A stretch of DNA of 9,938 nt from Rubrobacteraceae bacterium (GTDB taxonomy: Bacteria; Actinomycetota; Rubrobacteria; Rubrobacterales; Rubrobacteraceae): assembly GCA_029240775.1 (NCBI GenBank), contig JARDZQ010000033.1, positions 1-9,938 on the forward strand, given 5' to 3'. The notes beneath the pieces were generated by a model. That model was not told where the DNA came from, ran no database searches, and saw nothing but the letters and a program-made list of their open reading frames with translations. How positions within the stretch are numbered: the first letter of the stretch is position 1; each line of letters opens with the position of its first letter. Both the position numbers and the translations under genes were made by a program. This document shows, in pieces, positions 1 to 6,324 of this stretch.

Positions 1-689
1 GACTGCAGGATGTCTAGCGGCTCGAACCCCGCCACCACGCACGGCTTGCCGTAGTCCTTGGGCATGAACTCGTAGGGCCGACAGCCGATCACCGTGGAGA
101 CGTGCCCCGGCCCGATAAAGGCATCCAGACGAAGGTCGGGTGAGTCCAACAGTGCCCGCACCGGCGGGACGATGGTGACGTGGTTGCAGAAGACGGAGAA
201 GTTCTCGATCCCCTCCTTCTTGGCCCGCTGCAACGTGAGCGCGGTAGACGGCGCGGTGGTCTCGAAGCCTATGGCGTAGAAGACGACCTCGCGATCAGGG
301 TTCTCTCGCGCGATACGCAACGCGTCTAGCGGAGAGTAGACCATCCGGATATCTGCGCCTTGAGCCTTTACCTCCAGCAGGTTCCCTTTGGAGCCTGGCA
401 CGCGCATCATGTCGCCGAAGCAGGTGAAGATGACCTCTGGCCGCTCGGCGATGGCTATGCCCTCGTCCACCCGGCCCATCGGCAGCACGCACACCGGGCA
501 GCCAGGCCCGTGTACCAGCTCAACCTGGTCCGGCAGGAGGTCCTTTATGCCGTGGCGGTAGATGGTGTGGGTGTGACCCCCGCAGACCTCCATGAGCTTG
601 TAGTGCCTATCCGGGTCGGTGATCGCGGCGATCTCGGACGCGACGGCCCGCGCCAGCTCGGCGTCCCGGAACTCGCTTACGTATTTCAA
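1..689 (-). CDS. hypD: HypD, hydrogenase Fe(CN)2CO assembly scaffold (3' end outside window)
   Basis: HypD is the Fe-S scaffold that, with HypC, holds the iron while HypE-delivered cyanide and CO are attached to make the Fe(CN)2CO centre of [NiFe] hydrogenase; it acts in the cytoplasm. The first 229 codons are visible, of roughly 370 usual in the family. Seen in order: MEVCGGHTHT (residues 33-42), GPGCPVCVLP (61-70), then a CFGDMMRVPGS stretch, YSPLDAL, FYAIGFETTAP and CNHVTIVPP, all family signatures. Cys36, Cys64 and Cys67 match the conserved HypD cysteines. The start is a TTG at 689-687, chosen because it begins the usual K-Y-V-S-E-F-R-D N-terminus and has GGGAGG 5 nt upstream; no ATG fits. 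It follows the second hypC-like gene after a 43-nt gap that holds a hairpin. It runs off the left edge with no sign of damage. Confidence 0.97.
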   Translation of the reverse strand, partial: MKYVSEFRDAELARAVASEIAAITDPDRHYKLMEVCGGHTHTIYRHGIKDLLPDQVELVHGPGCPVCVLPMGRVDEGIAIAERPEVIFTCFGDMMRVPGSKGNLLEVKAQGADIRMVYSPLDALRIARENPDREVVFYAIGFETTAPSTALTLQRAKKEGIENFSVFCNHVTIVPPVRALLDSPDLRLDAFIGPGHVSTVIGCRPYEFMPKDYGKPCVVAGFEPLDILQ

Positions 690-693
690 TGGT

Positions 694-710
694 GCCTCCC
701 TCCGGTCGGC
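694..710 (-). repeat. Repeated leader element, copy 2 (before hypD)
   Basis: The 17-nt GCCGACCGGAGGGAGGC, minus strand, lies just before the hypD start and contains its ribosome site. The same sequence with one mismatch lies before hypC (1261-1277). The match extends beyond the Shine-Dalgarno core, so the two leaders share an origin or are part of a dispersed intergenic repeat. Confidence 0.7.
695..700 (-). promoter_or_regulatory. Ribosome binding site of hypD
   Basis: GGGAGG ends 5 nt before the TTG at 689. It decides the non-ATG start, because the conserved N-terminus begins exactly there. Confidence 0.8.
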
Positions 711-715
711 AGCAC

Positions 716-730
716 GCCTGCTTCGCAGGC
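716..730. repeat. Small hairpin between the HypC-like gene and hypD
   Basis: GCCTGC-TTC-GCAGGC is a perfect 6-bp stem with a 3-nt loop in the 43-nt gap before hypD. There is no T-run after it on the minus strand, so it is not a classical terminator. It could be an mRNA processing or stability element, or part of a dispersed repeat. Confidence 0.6.
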
Positions 731-732
731 TT

Positions 733-975
733 TCAGCTTTTAGCCTCCACTTTGGCGATGGCGACGCCGCCGTGCGTGAGTAGAACCTCCCCGACCTGGA
801 CCGGAGCTACGAGCTCGACGGCTATCTGCGCCTGGTTGCCCGCTCGGTCTTCGCAGAGAGCATCGTCGCCTTCTATGGAGAGCACCCACACAGGGATGCC
901 GGCGTCGGAGCAGACGACGCACCCGTCGTGGTCGAGGGTACAGGAGGCGAGCAGCATGGGATCCCTCTCGTTCAT
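733..975 (-). CDS. Second, divergent HypC/HupF-like hydrogenase chaperone
   Basis: An 80-aa protein whose C-terminal half reads like HypC (VELVAPVQVGEVLLTHGGVAIAKV, residues about 53-76, compare the neighbour's V-G-D-W-V-L-I-H-V-G-F-A). It lacks the N-terminal Met-Cys of true HypC, the Cys that binds the iron precursor. Instead it has Cys12, Cys19 and Cys22 in a C-x6-C-x2-C-S-D arrangement, plus Cys41. Such HupF/HypC-like proteins are known beside hypC in actinobacterial hydrogenase operons; their exact job is not settled. The ATG at 975 comes 3 nt after the hypC stop, with only a modest GAGTGA upstream, so it may be translationally coupled to hypC. Family placement is good; function (chaperone, or a step specific to this hydrogenase) is inference. 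Confidence 0.85.
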   Translation of the reverse strand: MNERDPMLLASCTLDHDGCVVCSDAGIPVWVLSIEGDDALCEDRAGNQAQIAVELVAPVQVGEVLLTHGGVAIAKVEAKS

Positions 976-978
976 GGG

Positions 979-1257
979 TCACTCTATCCGGGAGGACTTG
1001 AGCTCTTCGAGCTCCTGCTCGTAGGCCTCGCCTATCTCCTCCAGGGCCTGCAAGGTGGCGTGTGCCTCAGCTTCGTTGAGCTTGGACATCGCGAAGCCCA
1101 CGTGGATGAGGACCCAGTCCCCGACCTCGACCTTCTGGTCCTCGTGGTGCACAAGCCCGATGTTTATGTTCCGCTTTACCCCGCCCACGCTCGCTTTAGC
1201 GAGCATCAGGTCCTCGTCTACGACCTCCACGATCCGGCCCGGTATCCCCAAGCACAT
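979..1257 (-). CDS. hypC: HypC, hydrogenase maturation chaperone
   Basis: A 92-aa canonical HypC. It begins MCLGIPGR, with the essential Cys2 that with HypD binds the iron carrying CN/CO, and then escorts the Fe centre to the hydrogenase large-subunit precursor. An OB-fold core follows (V-x-G-V-K-R-N-I-N-I, then VGDWVLIHVGFAMSKL at about 46-61), and an acidic helical C-terminus (LQALEEIGEAYEQELEELK), as usual. The ATG start is fixed by the Met-Cys requirement and by GGGAGG 4 nt upstream. It lies 23 nt after the hypF stop and 3 nt before the second HypC-like gene. Confidence 0.97.
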   Translation of the reverse strand: MCLGIPGRIVEVVDEDLMLAKASVGGVKRNINIGLVHHEDQKVEVGDWVLIHVGFAMSKLNEAEAHATLQALEEIGEAYEQELEELKSSRIE

Positions 1258-1260
1258 ATT

Positions 1261-1277
1261 GCCTCCCTTCGGTCGGC
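1261..1277 (-). repeat. Repeated leader element, copy 1 (before hypC)
   Basis: GCCGACCGAAGGGAGGC, minus strand, matches 694-710 at 16 of 17 positions. It holds the hypC ribosome site and directly follows the long inverted repeat at the end of hypF. Confidence 0.7.
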
Positions 1278-1278
1278 G

Positions 1279-1336
1279 CTTCAGGCATCAGGCTCCAGGT
1301 CTTCACCTGCTGGCGCCTGATGCCTGTGGCCTGAAG
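1279..1336. repeat. Long imperfect inverted repeat over the hypF 3' end
   Basis: The left arm CTTCAGGCATCAGGC (1279-1293) pairs with GCCTGATGCC-TG (1315-1326) and CTGAAG (1331-1336), with TGGC bulged. Inside, CAGGT (1296-1300) pairs with ACCTG (1305-1309) around a CTTC loop. The RNA should fold into one long stem-loop covering the last 18-19 codons of hypF and its stop. There is no T-tract on the minus strand, so it is more likely an mRNA-stability or processing element, or a REP-like repeat that became coding, than a full terminator. Confidence 0.7.
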
Positions 1337-3683
1337 CCTTCTCAAAAGCTCTGGCCGCTAACACTGCTTGCCCCAAGGAGAGTCCCCCGTCGTTAGCGGG
1401 GACCCGCCGGTGCCGGTAGACCGTGAAGCCTTTCCCAGAGAGCAACTCTACCACCTGCTGCAGCAGCAGCAAGTTCTGGAACGTACCGCCGGAGAGCGCG
1501 ACGGCGTTCGCCCCTCCGGCTTCCCTTATCTCCTCGCAGCCACGGACGACGACCTCGGCCATCGTGCGGTGGAATCTGGAGGATACGGTGCCAGCCGGAT
1601 GCCCGGCGAGCAGGTCTTCGACAACCCCGCCGACGATCCCGGAGGTCTCAACCACCCATCCTTCTTCCCCCGCCCGCAACCGGAACGGGTAGAGACGCCC
1701 TGCCAGGGGGTCTCTACCAGCGGCCAGCTCCAGCTCTATGGCGGCCTGTCCTTCGTAGGTAGTCCGCCGGGTTCCGGGCACCCCGATCAGCGCCGCGACG
1801 GCGTCGAAGAGCCGGCCCGCACTGGAGGTCGGCGGGGTGTTGAGCCCGTGCTCTATGAGCCGGGCGACGAGCCGCACGTTCGGCTCTCCCGCCTCCCGCA
1901 CCATCGCGAGCGGCAGCTTCGAGGTCTCATCCTCGCCGTAGAGCGTGACCAGATGCGCGAGCGCCATGCGCCACGGCTGGCGGATGGCGGCTGCCCCGCC
2001 CGGCATGGGAGCGTACTCCAGGTGCGCCCGCCGAGTGAATCCTTCCGCCACGCTCCCCTCCAGGAACTCCCCGCCCCAGACGGCCCCGTCGGTCCCGTAG
2101 CCGGTCCCATCCAGCGCCACCCCGATGACTCGTTCGCCGCCCGGGCGCTCGTTGTCCGCGAGGCAGCTCGCCACGTGGGCGTGGTGGTGTTGGATCCCGA
2201 CCGCAGGAAGACCTTCTTCCTCCAGCTCCCTAGCGTACTTGGTCGAGAGATACTCGGGGTGCAGGTCGTAGGCCACGAGCTCCGGTCGCACGTCGAAGAG
2301 GCGGCAGTAGTGCTCGACCCCCTCCCGGAACGAGCGCAGGGTCTCGTAGTTCTCCAGGTCCCCGATGTGGTGGCTGAGGAAGACGTGGCGCTCCTTGGCC
2401 ACGCAGAGCGTGTTCTTGAGCTCGCCCCCGCAGGCTAGAGTGTGCTGGCCGAAGTCGAGACGGCCCGACGGGGCGTCTCTACCGGCGACGCGCAGCGGCG
2501 CCGGAGCGTAGCCGCGGGAGCGTCGGATCTGGTACGGCTCTCTATCCACGATCCGCACCACGGAGTCGTCGCAGCGCATGTGGATCGGACGGTCGTGGAC
2601 GAGGAAGTAGTCGGCGATCTCCCCGAGCTGCTCTAGAGCCTCCCCGTCCCTGTAGGCTATGGGCTCGTCAGAGTTGTTGCCGCTCGTCATGACGAGGGGG
2701 ATACCGGCGTCGCGCAGGAGCAGGTGGTGCAGCGGGGTATAGGCGAGCATCACGCCCAGAGTCTTCTGGCGCGGCGCTACCTCTTCCGCTACGCCACTGT
2801 CCTCTCTGCGCTCCAGGAGAACTATGGGGCGTGCCGGGGAGGTCAGGAGCGCCTCTTCCTCTGGGCCGATACGGCAGAGCGACCTAATCTGTTCCGGGTC
2901 CCGGGCCATGAGCGCGAAGGGCTTCTCCTGACGCACCTTGCGCCCCCTGAGCGTCCTTACGGCTCCCGCGTCGAACGAGTCGCAGGCGAGGTGGTAGCCG
3001 CCGAGTCCCTTGATCGCCAGGATCGCCCGCCCGCGCAGCATCCGCGACGCCCGCAGGATGGGATCTCCGGGCTTGGCGCGCAGCTCGTGGCCGAAGCGGT
3101 CCAGCAGCCTCACCTGCGGTCCGCAGCGTGGGCAGGCGTTGGGCTGGGCGTGGAAGCGGCGGTCCGAGGGGTCGTCGTACTCGTGCTGGCACTCTGGACA
3201 CATCTCGAAGTGCGCCATCGTGGTCATCGCCCGGTCGTAGGGCACGGAGCGGGTTATGGTGAAGCGCGGCCCGCAGTTCGTGCAGTTCGTGAAGGGGTAA
3301 CGGTAGCGCCGGTCCGTGGGGTCGAATATCTCCGCCAGGCACCCGGAGCAGGTCGCCACGTCGGGGGAGATCAGGGCCCGCCGCCTGACCCCCTCCCGGC
3401 TCTTCTCGATGCGGAAAGCCCTCTCTTTGAGCACCGCGAGAGGCTTCCAGGTCAAGGCCTCGACCACGGCTAGCGGCGGAGCCTTCTCCGTTATCTCGTG
3501 CAGGAATAGGTCCAGCTCCTCCGCAGGTCCCTCGGCTTCGATGTGGACCCCTTCGGCGTCGTTGCGCACCAGCCCGGCGAGCCCGTGTTGCCGCGCCAGG
3601 GCGTAGATAAAGGGCCGGAAGCCCACGCCCTGCACTATGCCTCGCACGGAGATCCCCCGTCGCTCCCGGGTAGGCGCTCTCAT
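1281..3683 (-). CDS. hypF: HypF, carbamoyltransferase for hydrogenase cyanide ligands
   Basis: HypF uses carbamoyl phosphate and ATP to make the thiocarboxamide on the HypE C-terminal Cys that becomes CN- on the active-site iron. At 800 aa it is full length, with all domains in order: acylphosphatase domain (about 10-98, signature VRGIVQGVGFRPFIY at 13-27); two C4 zinc fingers (Cys112, 115, 134, 137 and Cys162, 165, 184, 187); YrdC-like domain (about 200-392, with KGLGGYHLACD and MTSGNNSDEPI); Kae1-like carbamoyltransferase domain (about 410-780, with the metal-binding HHHAH at 499-503, LDGTGYGTDG, VALSGGTFQN and NDGGLSLGQ). The last about 19 residues (after ARAFE) are unlike the family and are encoded by the inverted repeat at 1279-1336. 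The ATG at 3683 is 48 nt after the mini-gene stop and has only a weak ribosome site, so the exact start is less certain than the product. Confidence 0.97.
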   Translation of the reverse strand: MRAPTRERRGISVRGIVQGVGFRPFIYALARQHGLAGLVRNDAEGVHIEAEGPAEELDLFLHEITEKAPPLAVVEALTWKPLAVLKERAFRIEKSREGVRRRALISPDVATCSGCLAEIFDPTDRRYRYPFTNCTNCGPRFTITRSVPYDRAMTTMAHFEMCPECQHEYDDPSDRRFHAQPNACPRCGPQVRLLDRFGHELRAKPGDPILRASRMLRGRAILAIKGLGGYHLACDSFDAGAVRTLRGRKVRQEKPFALMARDPEQIRSLCRIGPEEEALLTSPARPIVLLERREDSGVAEEVAPRQKTLGVMLAYTPLHHLLLRDAGIPLVMTSGNNSDEPIAYRDGEALEQLGEIADYFLVHDRPIHMRCDDSVVRIVDREPYQIRRSRGYAPAPLRVAGRDAPSGRLDFGQHTLACGGELKNTLCVAKERHVFLSHHIGDLENYETLRSFREGVEHYCRLFDVRPELVAYDLHPEYLSTKYARELEEEGLPAVGIQHHHAHVASCLADNERPGGERVIGVALDGTGYGTDGAVWGGEFLEGSVAEGFTRRAHLEYAPMPGGAAAIRQPWRMALAHLVTLYGEDETSKLPLAMVREAGEPNVRLVARLIEHGLNTPPTSSAGRLFDAVAALIGVPGTRRTTYEGQAAIELELAAGRDPLAGRLYPFRLRAGEEGWVVETSGIVGGVVEDLLAGHPAGTVSSRFHRTMAEVVVRGCEEIREAGGANAVALSGGTFQNLLLLQQVVELLSGKGFTVYRHRRVPANDGGLSLGQAVLAARAFEKASGHRHQAPAGEDLEPDA

Positions 3684-3731
3684 GGGGTGGCTTTGCTCGA
3701 GCTCATGTGCTGTTTACTCACAACCCCGGTT

Positions 3732-3833
3732 CTACATCGACCTGATCTTCAGGTACCTCTGGATGCTCGGCCACTCCGTAGCCAGCAGGGCCCCGACCCC
3801 AGCCAGCAGTCCCAGGAAAAATAGCTTCCTCAC
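3732..3833 (-). CDS. 33-aa hydrophobic mini-protein (DUF6893-like)
   Basis: A short gene, easy to miss because it is 34 codons and starts with GTG. The protein is one hydrophobic segment (LFFLGLLAGVGALLA, residues 4-18) after a basic M/V-R-K start, followed by a short amphipathic tail ending RYLKIRSM. It looks like a single-pass membrane or membrane-anchored peptide, N-terminus inside. Support for translation is strong: GGAGG lies 7 nt before the GTG, the start overlaps the protease stop as GTGA, and it sits between two operon genes. The tail pattern (P-x-I-x-R-Y-L-K-I-R-S-M) is what I recall of DUF6893 small proteins in actinobacteria; the assignment is from memory. Function is unknown. A membrane tether or small subunit for the hydrogenase is a guess from position. 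Confidence 0.8.
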   Translation of the reverse strand: MRKLFFLGLLAGVGALLATEWPSIQRYLKIRSM

Positions 3834-4330
3834 GATCTCACCTCCTTGTAGATCTCCTCTACCACCGACTCCACAAGCTTAACGGCCTCCTCCACCCCCG
3901 CGCGCACTGGCTCGCTCAGCTCCATCAGCATCTCGTCGTAGTCCTCCCCGGTCACGACCGTCTGCGGCTCGCAGCCCACCACGAGCGTTCGGGCCGGCGT
4001 AGGACCAAGCATGCGGGAGAGTTTGATCACCTTGACGGGGTCCATCCCGTGGGTGTCGAGCACTACCTCTCCGTCGTCCTCGATCTCCGACTCGAGCAGG
4101 TAGACCGTGCCCGGCTCCTCGCCCTGCGGTGTGGCGTCCACGAAGATGACAACCTCGTAATCGTCCTGGAGCGCGTAGATCAGGTCCATCCCCCTGATGC
4201 CGAAGTCCACTACTTCCACTCCCTCCGGCAGCTCGCGTCCCGCGAGCCGCCTCACGACCTCGACCCCGAAGCCGTCGTCGCCCAGGAATATGTTGCCGAT
4301 GCCGGCTACCAGGACGCGCTCAGGCGCCAC
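3830..4330 (-). CDS. [NiFe] hydrogenase maturation protease (HycI/HybD/HoxM family)
   Basis: This endopeptidase senses Ni in the precursor large subunit and cuts off its C-terminal tail, letting the active site close. From the GTG at 4330 it is 166 aa, normal for the family. Seen: VLVAGIGNIFLGDDGFGVEV (residues 6-25), the family N-terminal signature, and candidate Ni-sensing residues Asp19, Asp65 (in FVDAT) and His94 (in DTHGMDP), equivalent to Glu16, Asp62 and His93 of HybD. An ATG at 4402 would add 24 residues of Ser/Arg-rich sequence overlapping the previous gene. I prefer the GTG, which has GAGGA 5 nt upstream and lies just before the conserved domain. It overlaps the upstream gene by 11 nt and the mini-gene by 4 nt. 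The likely substrate is HhyL of the same operon, cut after the His of its DPCLPCGVH motif. Confidence 0.95.
   Translation of the reverse strand: MAPERVLVAGIGNIFLGDDGFGVEVVRRLAGRELPEGVEVVDFGIRGMDLIYALQDDYEVVIFVDATPQGEEPGTVYLLESEIEDDGEVVLDTHGMDPVKVIKLSRMLGPTPARTLVVGCEPQTVVTGEDYDEMLMELSEPVRAGVEEAVKLVESVVEEIYKEVRS
3838..3845 (-). promoter_or_regulatory. Ribosome binding site of the 33-aa gene
   Basis: GGAGGTGA, an almost ideal Shine-Dalgarno sequence, with its GGAGG ending 7 nt before the GTG at 3833. It lies within the last codons of the protease gene and is the main evidence that the mini-gene is translated. Confidence 0.8.
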
Positions 4331-4637
4331 GAGCGTCCTCAGGGTCCAGCGGCACGACCTCCTCGGGTGAGAAGAAGAACCGGTGCCCGAGGATACGGGC
4401 ACCGCCCAGGTCCCTGCCGGGATCGTCCTCCAGCGTCACGGCGAGGTAGATCCGGCCCTCGTAGTCCTGCTCTATGCCCTCGACGAACGCGACCTTATCG
4501 GCGAGGGCCACGTCCATGATGTCCCCGCCGGGGCGGGGCAACAGCAAGACCCGGCTCCCCTTCTCGAGCTCGACGCCCTCAACGACCACGCTCTGAAGCT
4601 CGGGTCTCTCCTCGAACTCCTTGAAGAAGTCTTCCAC
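4320..4637 (-). CDS. Uncharacterised 105-aa hydrogenase-cluster protein
   Basis: A small acidic soluble protein. It starts with a charged helix (VEDFFKEFEERPELQ), then a likely beta-rich core: V-x-L-x-P-R-P-G-G-D-I-M-D at about 30-44, followed by VEGIEQDYEGRIYLAVTLED and an H-R-F-F-F-S-P-E-E-V near the C-terminus. I know closely similar small proteins beside actinobacterial group 1h hydrogenases, but no function. There are no cysteines after the GTG start, so it is unlikely to bind a metal cluster. The start is taken as the GTG at 4637, 1 nt after the preceding stop and with a G-rich CGGGGG upstream; the ATG at 4676 would overlap the neighbour by 38 nt and add Gly/Ser-rich residues. Its end overlaps the protease start by 11 nt, so the two are probably co-translated and may act at the same maturation step (inference). 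Confidence 0.85.
   Translation of the reverse strand: MEDFFKEFEERPELQSVVVEGVELEKGSRVLLLPRPGGDIMDVALADKVAFVEGIEQDYEGRIYLAVTLEDDPGRDLGGARILGHRFFFSPEEVVPLDPEDARGA
4336..4340 (-). promoter_or_regulatory. Ribosome binding site deciding the protease start
   Basis: GAGGA, 5 nt before the GTG at 4330, inside the end of the upstream gene. It supports the GTG over the ATG at 4402. Confidence 0.6.
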
Positions 4638-4638
4638 G

Positions 4639-5661
4639 CTAGCCCCCGAGCATCCTGAACTCCCGGATGGCCCCATGCAGGTTCATGAGCTCCTCCGGCG
4701 AGAGGGACTCGCACCGCTCCAGGATCTCCCGCGCCCGCGGGTCGGAGGCGCGCACCTCCTCTTTCTCCTGGTCCGTGAGGGAGAGAACGTTCAGAACGAG
4801 CAACTGGTCTATCTCCGTCCCGTCAAAGAGATCGCCGGGGCTCTCGGGGGCGATCTGAGGGTAGTCGTAGAGGATTATGGGGGAGGAGAGCATCTTGCTG
4901 CGCTCCCCTTCCTCCCCGACCAGGACCGGCCACGTCTTTATGTTCTCGCACCCTTCCGCAAGCTCCCTCAACTCCTCCGGCGGGTCCGTGAGCGAGACGA
5001 ACTCTCCTCCTTCTACCGTGAGCGCCGTGTGGGTCGAGACGAAGGTCTCTCTCAGCGTGCTCTCCCTGTCCTCGCCCTTCCACGGGGTGGTGTTGGTGAT
5101 CCTGACCGTCAACCTGTAGATACCCTCCCAGAGGAGATCAGCCTCCACCTCCACCGTTCCGCGCAGCGCGCGCCACCCGCGCACCAGAGCGCCCACGACC
5201 TCTCCTGTTGGGTCTCTCAGTGCCTCCTCGGTGCTGCCCGCAGGGATGTCTATGCCTGCCCGCCGGGGCGATCCCAGCCCTGAGATCTCGAACCGTCCGA
5301 CGGCTACCTCCCGCTCGGTCGCCTCATCCCACGGCAGGTAGAGGTCTTGCCCGACGCGTAACTCTTCCACGAATTCCAACGTCGTAGAGGCGCTGCGTGC
5401 AACGTCTCGTTTTCTGGCGACCTCCCGTTCGACGACGTGCAGGAAGCGGACCTTCACCTCGACGGCGGGTGCTGCTCCCGAGACCAGGCACTGGGTCTGC
5501 ATAAGCCAGGGGTCGTCCTCCCCCCTGGCCTCGCTGTAGGCGCGCGGGTACACCCCGCCGAAGGTCCAGCGCTGCTGGTTCTTTCTCGCCGAGCGGCGGT
5601 AGGGCCAGAGGACGTACCCCTCGTAGAGTACCGCCTCGGCGATCTTCTTCGCCGCGTCCAC
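4639..5661 (-). CDS. Uncharacterised 340-aa hydrogenase-cluster protein
   Basis: A soluble protein of 340 aa with no signal peptide or membrane segment. The N-terminus has an unusual aromatic/basic signature (VLYEGYVLWPYRRSARKNQQ, residues 11-30, followed by R-W-T-F-G-G-V-Y-P). The middle is beta-rich. The C-terminal third carries SSPIILYDYPQIAPESPGDL (259-278), then FDGTEIDQLL, then an acidic helical tail. The pattern is familiar from actinobacterial Hhy operons, where it is annotated only as hypothetical; I assign no function. The GTG start directly abuts the DUF6084 stop (TAG then GTG) with a GGAG 6 nt upstream, so the pair is probably coupled. The conserved Arg/Lys-rich N-terminal motif suggests a nucleic-acid, phosphate or protein interface, but this is speculation. 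Confidence 0.9.
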   Translation of the reverse strand: MDAAKKIAEAVLYEGYVLWPYRRSARKNQQRWTFGGVYPRAYSEARGEDDPWLMQTQCLVSGAAPAVEVKVRFLHVVEREVARKRDVARSASTTLEFVEELRVGQDLYLPWDEATEREVAVGRFEISGLGSPRRAGIDIPAGSTEEALRDPTGEVVGALVRGWRALRGTVEVEADLLWEGIYRLTVRITNTTPWKGEDRESTLRETFVSTHTALTVEGGEFVSLTDPPEELRELAEGCENIKTWPVLVGEEGERSKMLSSPIILYDYPQIAPESPGDLFDGTEIDQLLVLNVLSLTDQEKEEVRASDPRAREILERCESLSPEELMNLHGAIREFRMLGG

Positions 5662-6309
5662 CTAGCGCTCCACCTCCTGCTCGTCCATGCTCACCAGCGC
5701 CTCGACGGCTGCCTCCCAGGTCGGGAAACCCCTGCGAACCTTGTAGTCGTAGAGCAGGTCGAAGGCGTCTCTGCGAAGCCGGATCCAGGCGCTGTTGGGG
5801 AAGTAATGCTCTATCATCTCCTTCCACAACCGGACCGGCAGCCGGAACTCCGCGTCCTTCTCCCAGGAGATCCGGGCTGTCTGCAACCAGCCCCTCTCCT
5901 CCGTATAGAAGACGGTGCCGCTGAACAGGAACTCCAGCGGCACCTCGCCGTCTTGGAGGGCGTGGAAGTACTTGGCGGCGACCACTTCGAGGTCGTAGGT
6001 GCAGGGAACGGGCATGTCCACGACCGTGCTGCCGGAGAAGGGGGGAACCTGCAAGACCGTGTGGGTCCAGAGCAGGCTCCGCAACGTATCCTTCCACCTG
6101 CTCGGCTCGCCGAACAGTTCCAGCAGCCGCTCTTGCTCCCCGGCTTCGTAGTGACGCTGCGTCGCCGAGATCCGGATCTGGGTGTTCAGGGCGACGGAGC
6201 GGACCGGCTCGTCCTCCAGGTTCTCGACGCGCAGCTTGAAGAGGAGGCTCGGAACGGCGGCGAAGGGCAGTACCTCGGCGTCCACTACCTCGAAGCTCAG
6301 GTCAGGCAC
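5662..6309 (-). CDS. DUF6084-type hydrogenase-cluster protein
   Basis: A 215-aa soluble protein that matches what I recall of DUF6084, a family found next to group 1h hydrogenases. Seen: PDLSFEVVDAE at the start; FGEPSRWKDTLRSLLWTH (66-83); VPCTYDLEVVAAKYFHAL (101-118); a LFSGTVFY strand (128-135); and HYFPNSAWIRLRRDAFDLL (168-186), then FPTWEAAVEALV. The N-terminal half looks beta-sandwich-like and the C-terminal part helical. There is a single Cys103, so no metal site of its own is evident. The GTG start at 6309 has AGGAG about 6-7 nt upstream. It follows the 78-aa gene by 15 nt and abuts the 340-aa gene. No function is known to me; a role in hydrogenase assembly or complex formation is inferred from co-occurrence. 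Confidence 0.92.
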   Translation of the reverse strand: MPDLSFEVVDAEVLPFAAVPSLLFKLRVENLEDEPVRSVALNTQIRISATQRHYEAGEQERLLELFGEPSRWKDTLRSLLWTHTVLQVPPFSGSTVVDMPVPCTYDLEVVAAKYFHALQDGEVPLEFLFSGTVFYTEERGWLQTARISWEKDAEFRLPVRLWKEMIEHYFPNSAWIRLRRDAFDLLYDYKVRRGFPTWEAAVEALVSMDEQEVER

Positions 6310-6324
6310 GACCAGCTCCTGCTC

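Noticed and set aside
1455..1475. CTG/CAG triplet run with a palindromic centre
   Set aside because: It encodes part of the Leu/Gln helix of HypF, in a normally conserved helical region; a codon-choice effect, not a separate element.
1368..2438. 356-codon plus-strand open frame
   Set aside because: Antisense to the Kae1-like domain of hypF; composition is that of a shadow frame.
3830..4402. Longer maturation protease from the ATG at 4402
   Set aside because: It would overlap the upstream gene by over 80 nt and add a Ser/Arg-rich stretch absent from the family. The GTG at 4330 has GAGGA 5 nt upstream.
4320..4676. Longer version of the 105-aa protein from the ATG at 4676
   Set aside because: It would overlap the 340-aa gene by 38 nt and add Gly/Ser-rich residues. 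The GTG at 4637 falls right after the preceding stop.
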